Assembly: GCA_946625225.1 (NCBI GenBank)
Contig: CAMOTA010000009.1
Span: 1 to 44,830, forward strand
Source of the DNA: UBA9715 sp003452695
Lineage (GTDB): Bacteria; Actinomycetota; Coriobacteriia; Coriobacteriales; Eggerthellaceae
Length of the DNA: 44,830 nt
Direction of reading: 5' to 3'
Part shown: piece after piece, positions 1-8,300 of the stretch
How the letters are laid out: each line of letters opens with the position of its first letter
How positions within the stretch are numbered: position 1 is the stretch's first letter
Position numbers and translations under genes: made by a program
The notes under the pieces: model-generated
Told to the model about the DNA's origin: nothing
What the model saw: the letters and a program-made list of their open reading frames with translations, nothing else
Database searches by the model: none

Positions 1-124
1 TAGCATTCGTCAGGAACAGTGCCTGCAGAATCGCCCTCACCCCTCTCCCCGCCCCGCCGCCGGCCCGACCGCGAACGGCAACGAGCCCGCTGTGGACCGC
101 GCATTATCACGAGATGCCGCATCA
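1..124. other. Window edge, no gene seen
   Basis: This short stretch lies downstream of the minus-strand phosphatase gene. I see no convincing coding frame, RNA gene or strong hairpin in it. It is pyrimidine-rich on the plus strand around 30-60. Confidence 0.5.
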
Positions 125-2224
125 TCACTCGAAGACGAGCGTGAGAACGTTGTGCGAACCGACGCGGCGATAGGTTGCTTCGCGGGCGATGCTGCGGATA
201 AGGCCTATGCCCATGCCGCCGCCGTCCAGGTCTTCGAAGGACTTTTGCTCGGGCGTTACGGCAAAGGGATCGAAGGGCGTACCATCGTCTTCCAGGACGA
301 CGCGCAGGCTGATGGGCCGTGCTTCGGCCCTGCCAGACTCGCCGGCCCCGTCGGCAGACCCCGTTCCAGCTTCGGCCTCGGCCTCGGCTTCGGCTTCGGT
401 CTCGGCTTCGACCGAATACCAAATGGAACGCGCGTCCGAGTACGACACGATGTTCACAAACGCTTCTTCGCAGGCCAAGCACGCCTTGCGACCAAAAGCC
501 GGGTCGACGGCCGCAGCCAGGATTTTTTTGCGCACGACTGCAAGCGATGCCATGCTGACTGCAAGCTTGCGCGTTTCGCAACGCGAGATCCATCGCAGGG
601 CAAGCACCGTCAGGTCGTCGAACTGCTCGCATCCGACCGCGAAGGCATCCACCGCGTCGGCCACCGCATCGGCCGCGCTTGTTGCCCGCGCATACGGAAC
701 GCCCGCGGCAAGGCTGCGCACTAGGGCCTCTTCGCCAAGGAACGACCGGTCCGCATTAACCGCCTCGGTCGCGCCATCGGTGACGAGAATCAGGCAATCG
801 CCCTGCTCCAGCGAAATCGAGCCCTCTTGCACGTCGGCGTCGTCGAACAGGCCCAGCAGCACGCCCGGATCCACTTCGAGCACGCGTGCGCCATCGGCAC
901 TTGCAAGATATGGCGGCACGTGCCCCGCGTTGGCATAGCGCAGCTCGCCCGTGCACGGGTTCAGCACGGCGGCGAATATGGTAACGAACATGCCTTCGGG
1001 ATTCGATGCGCACAGACGCTCGTTGGCGTTGTTCAAGACCACGGCCGGGCCCCTGCCCGCAAGCAGCTCGTCGCGGACAGCCGTCTTCACCAAGGTCATG
1101 AACATTGCCGCGGCGATGCCCTTGCCCGACACGTCGCCCACGACAACCGCCACGCGTCCGTCGTCGGTTTCCAGGCAGTCGTAGAAGTCGCCGCCTACCT
1201 GGCGCGCCGGCCGCGAAAGCGCGTGAACCTCGAAGCCCGTACCCGACAAATCGAAGGACTCGGGCACGATGCCCAGCTGGATGCGGCGGGCAACGTCGAG
1301 CTCGACTTGCGACTGCACGCGTTCGGAAGTCATGCGCTCGATATCGCGCAAGTACACGTCTATGTCGGCGCCCATGCCTTCGAAGGCTTCGGCGATTTCG
1401 CCTATCTCGTCGTGCGACGAAATGCCGAGCGGTTCGAAACCTCCCGCACGCTTCGCCGAGAATTCCCTCATGCGCTTGGCGACGAAGCCGATGGGCTTGA
1501 AAACGTTTCGATTGAGCACGGCAAGTTCCACGATAAGCAGCACCACGAGCACGAGCACTGCGGGCAACAGGGCGAATGCGACGGTGGTCGCTATCCTCCT
1601 GCGTTGTTCGGTAACGGAGTATTCCGCCGCTGCCAGCACGTTGCCGGGAACGCCATCCACTCGGCTGAACCATGCCAGCGTATGCGCGAACTCGGAATCC
1701 ACCTCTAGCGCCTGGCTTACCTTCTCGCCCTGCAAGGCGCGCTTCTCCAGGTCGGAAATCTCCGTGCTCACCACGGTGCCATAGCCCCGTTCGCGCACCA
1801 TTTGCGCATCGGCCTCTTCGTTGTCGGCAACGCACATGATGTAGGTTATCCGGTTGTTTTCGACATCGCATTCGAATGCGTACAGGTAATTCATCTCGGA
1901 TTCCTCGCAAATCTCGCGAAGGAAGTTTCTATATTTCTTGTAGGATTCCGATTCGGGATCGAACGTTCCCTCTTGTTCGTAGAGCATCGTGAACAGCGAA
2001 GCGCACATATCGGCGGCAGAGGCGCCCCGTTCGTCCGAAAGCTGGCGCTCGTATTCGCGCACCACCACGATACCGACTGCAGCGGCTACGATGCCGATTA
2101 GAATAATTGCGACCACGAACATCGCAACTATCTTGGTCCGGATCGATTTGAACGCAGCAACGCCAATCGCGACGAAGGTGCCCGCGAACGACGCAACGAT
2201 TCTACTCCTTATCGAGCCAGACAT
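125..2224 (-). CDS. Membrane PP2C (SpoIIE/RsbU-type) phosphatase with fused RsbW-like kinase domain
   Basis: This 699-residue protein probably dephosphorylates the STAS protein encoded just upstream. Seen in order: transmembrane segment ~31-55, an extracytoplasmic sensor region ~56-210, a second transmembrane segment ~211-236, a HAMP-like linker ~237-300, a SpoIIE/PP2C domain ~308-545, and a C-terminal HATPase_c domain ~550-699. Metal-binding PP2C motifs are GDFYD (345-349), GDVSGKG (363-369), TDGATEA (482-488) and DDLT (536-539). The kinase-like part shows ACEEAFVNIVSYS near 584-596 and a GGGMGIGLIRSIA glycine-rich lid near 668-680. Between those motifs is a Glu/Ala repeat (~605-620) that looks like an in-frame microsatellite expansion. 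The start codon lies 10 bases after the STAS stop and has no obvious Shine-Dalgarno sequence, so translation may be coupled. The phosphatase and kinase folds are clear; the regulated sigma factor or target is unknown. Confidence 0.9.
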   Translation of the reverse strand: MSGSIRSRIVASFAGTFVAIGVAAFKSIRTKIVAMFVVAIILIGIVAAAVGIVVVREYERQLSDERGASAADMCASLFTMLYEQEGTFDPESESYKKYRNFLREICEESEMNYLYAFECDVENNRITYIMCVADNEEADAQMVRERGYGTVVSTEISDLEKRALQGEKVSQALEVDSEFAHTLAWFSRVDGVPGNVLAAAEYSVTEQRRRIATTVAFALLPAVLVLVVLLIVELAVLNRNVFKPIGFVAKRMREFSAKRAGGFEPLGISSHDEIGEIAEAFEGMGADIDVYLRDIERMTSERVQSQVELDVARRIQLGIVPESFDLSGTGFEVHALSRPARQVGGDFYDCLETDDGRVAVVVGDVSGKGIAAAMFMTLVKTAVRDELLAGRGPAVVLNNANERLCASNPEGMFVTIFAAVLNPCTGELRYANAGHVPPYLASADGARVLEVDPGVLLGLFDDADVQEGSISLEQGDCLILVTDGATEAVNADRSFLGEEALVRSLAAGVPYARATSAADAVADAVDAFAVGCEQFDDLTVLALRWISRCETRKLAVSMASLAVVRKKILAAAVDPAFGRKACLACEEAFVNIVSYSDARSIWYSVEAETEAEAEAEAEAGTGSADGAGESGRAEARPISLRVVLEDDGTPFDPFAVTPEQKSFEDLDGGGMGIGLIRSIAREATYRRVGSHNVLTLVFE

Positions 2225-2234
2225 GAGCGTGCGA

Positions 2235-2525
2235 CTAGACGATGCTCAGGCGCTTGTCGACTCCCGTCAGCCTGAACACTTCCAGCACTTCGGGGGCCAC
2301 GTTGCTTACCACAAGGTTGCCGCCCATCTTCTTATGCGCCGCCACTATCTGGCGAACGCCCGCAGACGACACGTATTCCATGGCAGACAGGTCCAACGTC
2401 AGCGACGTCGTTTCGTCGTCCAGCTCGTCGAGCATCGCCGCAAGCTCTGGAGCTGTCTCGGTATCCAACCATCCCTCTATCGCGATGGTCGCTGCATTTC
2501 CATCGAGCGTTTTCACCATAGCCAC
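2235..2525 (-). CDS. STAS-domain anti-sigma factor antagonist (RsbV/SpoIIAA-like)
   Basis: This 96-residue protein is a single STAS domain. The segment DLSAMEYVSSAGVRQI contains the typical phosphorylatable serine context (S-S-A-G-V/L-R) of anti-anti-sigma factors. In the family the unphosphorylated form binds an anti-sigma kinase, and phosphorylation by that kinase releases it. The neighbour 10 bases downstream encodes both a PP2C phosphatase and a kinase-like domain, so the pair looks like a compact partner switch. I place the start at a GTG (2523-2525) because AAGGAGG lies six bases upstream; the ATG two codons later (2517-2519) is the alternative. The longer upstream frame is not protein-like. 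It may be read through from the surface operon, because I see no strong terminator between 2525 and 2937. Confidence 0.88.
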   Translation of the reverse strand: MAMVKTLDGNAATIAIEGWLDTETAPELAAMLDELDDETTSLTLDLSAMEYVSSAGVRQIVAAHKKMGGNLVVSNVAPEVLEVFRLTGVDKRLSIV

Positions 2526-2614
2526 GAGCGGCCTCCTTCTTAAGCTTTCACGCCAATTGTAGCGCGCTTCCCCCGCAACGGCCAATGAAACGAGCGCAAA
2601 CGTGCTGGCCAATT

Positions 2615-2935
2615 TACCGCGTCGATGTCGGAAGTCTTGATGCCCATCTCTGCCAGCTGCTCGTCGACGCACTGCCCCAACGGAATCTGGCCCTGGTTAA
2701 CCTCGTAGAGCACCACGGTACCCAGCGACTTAATCTGTGCCTTCTTGTCGAAGACGCCCTCGGGGCTCATGGCGCGTGCCCAGCCGGTGTCGACGAGGAA
2801 CAGGCCCTTCGGGTGCTCGATGAGGTAGGCCGAGACCGGCAGCCACAGGCGGTTCTCGCGCGCATAGATGCGCATGAATTCTGTGCATATGGCATCGCTC
2901 GTCTGCAAGCCGTGCAAACGATGGCCCGCGCACTT
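2615..2935 (-). pseudogene. Fragment of a metallo-beta-lactamase-fold hydrolase
   Basis: An open stretch of about 107 codons reads like the N-terminal part of an AHL-lactonase-type metallo-beta-lactamase protein: LPVSAYLIEHPKGLFLVDTGW, then IDAV just before the point where the zinc-binding HxHxDH motif should follow. That motif is absent; the frame continues as unrelated sequence (VNWPARLRS) towards the STAS gene. At the other end there is no start codon before an internal methionine, and the frame runs into the end of the transglutaminase-like gene. About two thirds of a normal family member is missing, including all catalytic residues, so I treat it as a deletion remnant. Its junctions may mark where the surface operon and the partner-switch genes were brought together. 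Confidence 0.7.
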
Positions 2936-2936
2936 G

Positions 2937-5291
2937 TTATGAGGAAATGCGGCATCCGGCGAAGAGCTTCTTGTATTTCTTGGCGTAGGCCGCATTCTGC
3001 TTGGCGGCACCGACTTTCACCTTCACGGTTTTCACCGCGCTTTTCGCCAGGCAGCCTTTCGTGGTGGCCTTTTTCAGCTTCTTCGTTTTCAGAACCAGGG
3101 TCTTGGCCTTCTTCAGTTGGGCGAAGGAGGCGCGGCCGATGGCCTTCACCTTCTTGCCGAGGGTTATCGTCTTTATGTCCGCGGCCTTGGCGCCCGCCCT
3201 CTTCAGGGCCTTGACGACCGCGGCCTTGGTTACCTTGGCGGTGTTCAGGGCGATGGCGGTCGTGGCGGGCTTGCTGGAAGCGCCCGACCTCGAGCCGTCG
3301 CCGGCATGCGTGTTGCCGCCCGAGCCGGTGCCCGCGCCCCCGGGTTCGTTGGCGCCGGAGCCGTCGGAGGCGGTAGAACCACCGGAGTCGCCGGTGTTTC
3401 CCGAATCGCCGGATTCGCCGGAGCCGCTGGAACCGCCCTGGTTGGCGGCGGATTCGAGGGAGCGGTAGCGTGCTTCGGCGTTCAGCAGCGCGAATGCGTT
3501 GTCCACCAGCGCCCGCTGTTCCGGCGAAAGCGCGTCGTAGGCCGCGCGTGCGGCTGCGATGGCGACGGCACTGCGCTCGTCGTAGGCAACTTTGCCGATG
3601 GCGTCGATAAGCTGCGCCACCTGCTGCGCGCGCTCGGCGTCGGTCGGCTCGGGGTCGGGCTCGTCGCCGCCGGGACCGGGATCCGGTTCGTCGCCGCCCG
3701 CGCCGCCGCCCGCCACGTCCTGGGCGTACGACGTGGCCGAAAGCGTCAGCTCCGCCTCGTCGAAGTAATGCAGCATGTTCTCTTCGTAGTAGTAGCTTAT
3801 CCAGTGCTCCGCGTCGCTGGCGGCGTCGGGCCAGGCAACGCGATAGCCGTCGTACACGGAACCTTCGGCGCCGGCCAGGAACAGCTCGTCGTTGGGCGTG
3901 GTCGAAGGCGGCGCCGTTTCGGGGTTGTCGGGGAAGTTGTCGTTGTTGGTAACGTCCACCAGATAGTTCTTCTGCCCGATGGCCACCACGTTCCACATGT
4001 GCGGACCGGCCCCCGTGCCGCCAACCATGTCGCCCGACACGGAATTGCAGGCTATGGTCGCATCGGAGAATTCGCTGAGGTCGCATAGATACTGGAAGGC
4101 CTTGGCGTAGCCTTCGCATACGACCTTCGTGGTTGAATCGTCGTCGAACACGTGGATGACCTGCCACGGGTCGCCGTAGAGCCCGGTCGTTTCGTAGGAA
4201 ACGACCGCATCGTAGTCGTAGTCGGTGCGCTTGGCCACGGCCTGCAGATAGGCATGCAGCTTGTCGTAGTCGGATTCGGCGGCATGCTCGTCCACGATGG
4301 CTTGCGCCACATCCACCGCCGCAGAAGCCGCGCCGGTCAGCGCCGTGTCGGCCACGAAGCCGCCCGCGACGTTACCCGGACTGTAGTCTGCCGCCACGCA
4401 CATCTTGAAAGTGGCCTGGTGCGGCTTGGCGAACACGATGGCACCGCCCTCGCCGTTGTCGACCGCGCTAATGTCGGGCGCTTGGAAGGCAATGCCCACC
4501 GTCTTGTCGTACCAGTACAAGTCGTAGGGAAAATCGCTGAGCACCGCGTTCAGCACGCGCAGCAGCGCCACCTGGAACTGCGCGTTCACGGCGGCACGCG
4601 CTTCCTCGCTTACGGCCACGGGATTGGCCGGATCGGCGTAGATGGATTCCAATCCCAGGTCGGCGGCGGTATAGCCGTCCTTCACCCCCAGGTCGGCAAG
4701 GGGAATGGCAACCTGGGTGCTGCTCTCGCGCCCGGCTGCCACCTGGCGGATACGGTCAGCCAGCCGGGCGTAGACCACCGCCTCCTGGCCTTCAAGCCTG
4801 TCTCCCCGCAGGGTCTTCTGAACCTGAAGCCGCCCCGTGGCCGCAGCCGAAGACGCAGGAGAGAACTCGCGTTGCACGTAGCCCGCGAACCGCGCGTCGG
4901 CGGCGGGCAGGTCGGCGCTTGCGACCAGCTGCGCCTGGCCGAGCACGATGGCAGGCAGGGGCGTTGCCGGGCATGCGGCGGAAGCGGCGTGCGCAGGGGC
5001 CGCAGGGGCCGACGAGGCCGCGAAGGCCATGGACGCAGGCGCGTCGTCGGAAGCGGATTCCAGCGCAAGCGCCCCTTTTGGAACCAGGCAGACCGCGACC
5101 GCAAGCAACACGGCAGCCGCACTGGCGGCAAGCACGCGACGCGCTTTGCATCGACCCCGCGCTCCAGGAAGCGCTGCACCCACCGCGCGAGCAGAGCGCA
5201 GCAAGGGAAGGGCGGAAGTGAATTCCGTCGGAATACCGGAGGAGGAAACTCCGAAGGAACGCGGAGCCGATGCAAAGCGCGTCTCGTCCAT
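2937..5291 (-). CDS. Secreted transglutaminase-like protein with lysine-rich C-terminal module
   Basis: This 784-residue protein is the last gene of the surface operon, starting 15 bases after the previous stop. A hydrophobic segment (~52-70, ending near ALALES) after a 50-residue basic leader looks like an export signal. A transglutaminase-like fold spans ~330-500, with a visible Cys392 (VVCEGYAKAF), His431 (PHMWNV) and Asp446 (NYLVDVT) triad. Such domains either cleave or cross-link peptides; which applies here cannot be read from sequence. Residues ~545-610 form a helical module (AYDALSPEQRALV) also found in the neighbours. A Gly/Ser-rich linker (~612-665) follows, then the ~105-residue Lys-rich module common to the operon (TLGKKVKAIGRASFAQLKK). 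No LPXTG motif is present. GAAAGG lies ten bases before the ATG. It is probably exported and wall-associated; its substrate is unknown. Confidence 0.85.
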   Translation of the reverse strand: MDETRFASAPRSFGVSSSGIPTEFTSALPLLRSARAVGAALPGARGRCKARRVLAASAAAVLLAVAVCLVPKGALALESASDDAPASMAFAASSAPAAPAHAASAACPATPLPAIVLGQAQLVASADLPAADARFAGYVQREFSPASSAAATGRLQVQKTLRGDRLEGQEAVVYARLADRIRQVAAGRESSTQVAIPLADLGVKDGYTAADLGLESIYADPANPVAVSEEARAAVNAQFQVALLRVLNAVLSDFPYDLYWYDKTVGIAFQAPDISAVDNGEGGAIVFAKPHQATFKMCVAADYSPGNVAGGFVADTALTGAASAAVDVAQAIVDEHAAESDYDKLHAYLQAVAKRTDYDYDAVVSYETTGLYGDPWQVIHVFDDDSTTKVVCEGYAKAFQYLCDLSEFSDATIACNSVSGDMVGGTGAGPHMWNVVAIGQKNYLVDVTNNDNFPDNPETAPPSTTPNDELFLAGAEGSVYDGYRVAWPDAASDAEHWISYYYEENMLHYFDEAELTLSATSYAQDVAGGGAGGDEPDPGPGGDEPDPEPTDAERAQQVAQLIDAIGKVAYDERSAVAIAAARAAYDALSPEQRALVDNAFALLNAEARYRSLESAANQGGSSGSGESGDSGNTGDSGGSTASDGSGANEPGGAGTGSGGNTHAGDGSRSGASSKPATTAIALNTAKVTKAAVVKALKRAGAKAADIKTITLGKKVKAIGRASFAQLKKAKTLVLKTKKLKKATTKGCLAKSAVKTVKVKVGAAKQNAAYAKKYKKLFAGCRISS

Positions 5292-5306
5292 GTTCGAAGG
5301 GCCTTT

Positions 5307-8300
5307 CTACTTCGCCTTCACGGCACGCTTCACGGCGGCGCCGTAGTACACGTGGCCCTGATGCTTCTTGTAGGGCACGACCTGCACGAAGGTCTTCCTG
5401 CCTGCGCGCAGCTTCTTCAGCGTGGCCTTGGTCTTCTTGGCGCCCACGAGCTTCTTCGCCTTGGCGTTCGCAAGCGATTTCTTCGCCGACCAGCGCAGCT
5501 GGTATCCGGCGGCGCCCTTCACCTTGCCCACGATGGCCTTCGCGCTGGCCTTGCCCGCGCGCAGCGTCAGGGTGGTGCCCTGAAGCCAGCAATACGTGGA
5601 AGCCGACCAATCCGAGCGCGCCCAACGGCCGTCCTGCTTGGCGAAGCCGGCCACTTTGTATTCGTACAGGCCGCCGGCCTTCAGGCCCTTCAACGCGAAC
5701 GAGGCCTTGCCGGACGTCCAGCGGTACGACCATTGCCGGGCGCCCGCCTTGCGGAAGGCCACGCGGTAGTTCTTGGCGCCGGCGGCTTTGGCGAAGTTCG
5801 CGCGGATGGTCTTGGCCTTGGGCTTCACCGTAGTGGTGAAGGACTTGGCCGCAGGCTTTGCAAGCGAAGGCGACACGGCGGCGGCATCGGCCACGGCGTC
5901 GGTGGGCGTGATGGCATCGATGTCGCGGTCGGCCGCAGAGCCGTCCGAAGGGGTTGCGCTGTGGCCGGAGCCGCCACCGTTGTCATCGCCCGAACCCGAA
6001 TCCGACCCCGAGCCCGAGCCGCCGCCCGCCACCTGGCGTTCCAGTTCGGCATACATCTCTTCGGCGGTCTCGAGCGCGCCGATGTTGCCGACCAGCGCCT
6101 TCTGGTCGTCGGGCAGCGCATCGTAGGCGCTGCGCGCGGCGTCTATAGCCGCTTTCGTCGCCGCCGGCAACGCGCCGTTTTCGTCCAGCTGGATCACGCC
6201 GATGGCGTTTATCAGCGCGCGCACGTCGTCCGCCGTCGGGGCGGGGCCGGGGTCGTCGCCGCCGGACCCCGGGTCGTCGCCGCCGCCCGCACCGGGGTCG
6301 GGCGCCGTTTCGGGCAGGGCCACGCCATGCAGTTCGTCGAAACGACCGCGCAACGCCTGCCAATCGGCGGCGCGCGATGCATCGAGCACCGCCTGCTCCG
6401 ATTCGTTGGTGGACGACTTCATGTTGCCGATGGCGGCAAGCGCCGATGCACCCTCCGCCGCAGGAGGCGCCCATCCGCAGTTGTCTTCGAAGGTTATGCG
6501 CACGTACAAGCCCGTTAGCGCGCCCGTGTAGTAGCCGGCGAAGGCCCCCACATAGCTGGCTTCGGCCGACGTGGTCACGGCACCCGAACTGGAGCAATGG
6601 CGAACGGTGCCGCCGGAGTCGCCCACGAAGCCGCCGATGCGCTCGATGCCCTGGCCTGCGGCGGCGACGTTGCCCGTGCTGTAGCAGCGTTCGATGGCAT
6701 CGTTGTAGTTGTCTCCGCAGAAACCGCCCGTGCGGCTGCCACCCGACACGTTGCCCGTGGCACCGCTGTCGTAGACCGACCCCACGTTGCCCCCGAGCAG
6801 GCCGCCCGTGCAATCGCCGCCCGACACGGCGCCCTTGGCCGTGCTGTTGGTGACCGTGCCATAGTTCCCGCCGACCAGGCCGCCCGCATACATCGCCCGG
6901 GCAACAACCTCCACATCGGCCATGCAGCGGTCGATGCTGCTGGCCACGCTAATGCCCGTTTTCTGGTCGGTCTCGCCGTTGTTGAATCCCACGAGGCCGC
7001 CCGCATAGGCGCCGTCGGAAGACGCCCCCACGTCCGCGTTGGCCGACGTTACCTTGCCCGTTGCCGAGCAGCCGCCGATAAGGTTGCTCGTGCACTTCGC
7101 CCGGCTGGTGGTGTCGAGCACCGTGTCGGCCACGCCCACGAGCGCGCCCACCGAATAGCAGCCGGTCACATCCACGTTGCGCAGCGCGATGTTGTTCAGC
7201 TCGGCCCCGCGGATGAAGTTGAACAGGCCCACGTTGTGGTCGTCGGGCCGGTTTATCGTAAGGTTGGAAATCGTGAAGCCCTTGCCCTTGAACACGCCGC
7301 TGAAGGGACGCTCGTGCGACCCGATGCCCATGAAGTTCACGCCTGCGAGGTTGATGTTGGCCGCCAGGCGATAGCTGCCCGCCATGTCGGCGTCGTCGCG
7401 CGTCAGCGCCACCAGGTCGTCGGCCGTGGCGATGTCCACCCATTCCGTTACCGGCGCCTGGCCGGTAAGGTCCTGCCAGGCGGGCGCCGTGAAATTGTTC
7501 GCCGGCGTGCCCGGGTACCACAGCAGCTGGTCGCCGTCGCGCACGGTGGCCAGCTGGATTCCCACGTCGGACTGGTCGTCGTTCACGGTGAACATCCAGC
7601 CGTCGGGCGCTGTCAGCGCCTTGCCGTTGATGGCTTCCACGAAGCTGCCGTAGGCGGGCGTAACGGTGCAGTTGTAGGAGATAAGCCCCTGTGCGGCAGC
7701 CGCCTGCATGGCGTCTACCACGCGCGCGTTGCCTGCGGTTTCGAAGGTCACGTCGAACACGTTGCCCGAAAGCGAGAACGCGTAGTCGTCGGTGTCGTAG
7801 TCGGCCACGGCCACGTGCACCGTAATCTCCTGCAGCTCGGACGCCTGCGGGGCGGGCATGTCGCGCAGGTAGGGCAGTCCCTCGTTCACGCCGTCCGTGC
7901 GCTGCCAGTCCATGCCCAGCGCCTGCGCGAACTCGTCGGTGCGCATGTCGTCGAGCGCCTTGCCCTGCGCCAACCCGGCCGGATTGTCCTGCGGCGTGCG
8001 GTCGGTGCAGTAGTAGCAGTTCACGCAGTTTTCGGCGGGGAGGGTTATGTAGAAGCTGGATGCGCTTTCGTCGGACAGAGCACGCGGACCCTCGCCGCCC
8101 ATCGACCCGAAGAAGCCATGCGCATGCTCTGGGTTTTGCCCAGACGTTACCGGGCCTGCAGCATAGCAATTCGTGAATGTTGCACGGCTGCTGTTCACGC
8201 GTCCGACGAAGCCGCCGCTCCAGCCCTGGGCGGCCGAAACCGAGCCCAGCGCGAAGCAGTTCTCGAACGACCCGCCAATGTGCTCGTGCGTTTCGTCATC

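Noticed and set aside
2767..4167. A 466-codon minus-strand frame overlapping the transglutaminase-like gene
   Set aside because: It is a shadow frame rich in Arg and lacks any recognisable motif, while the overlapping frame has signal, catalytic triad and shared C-terminal module.
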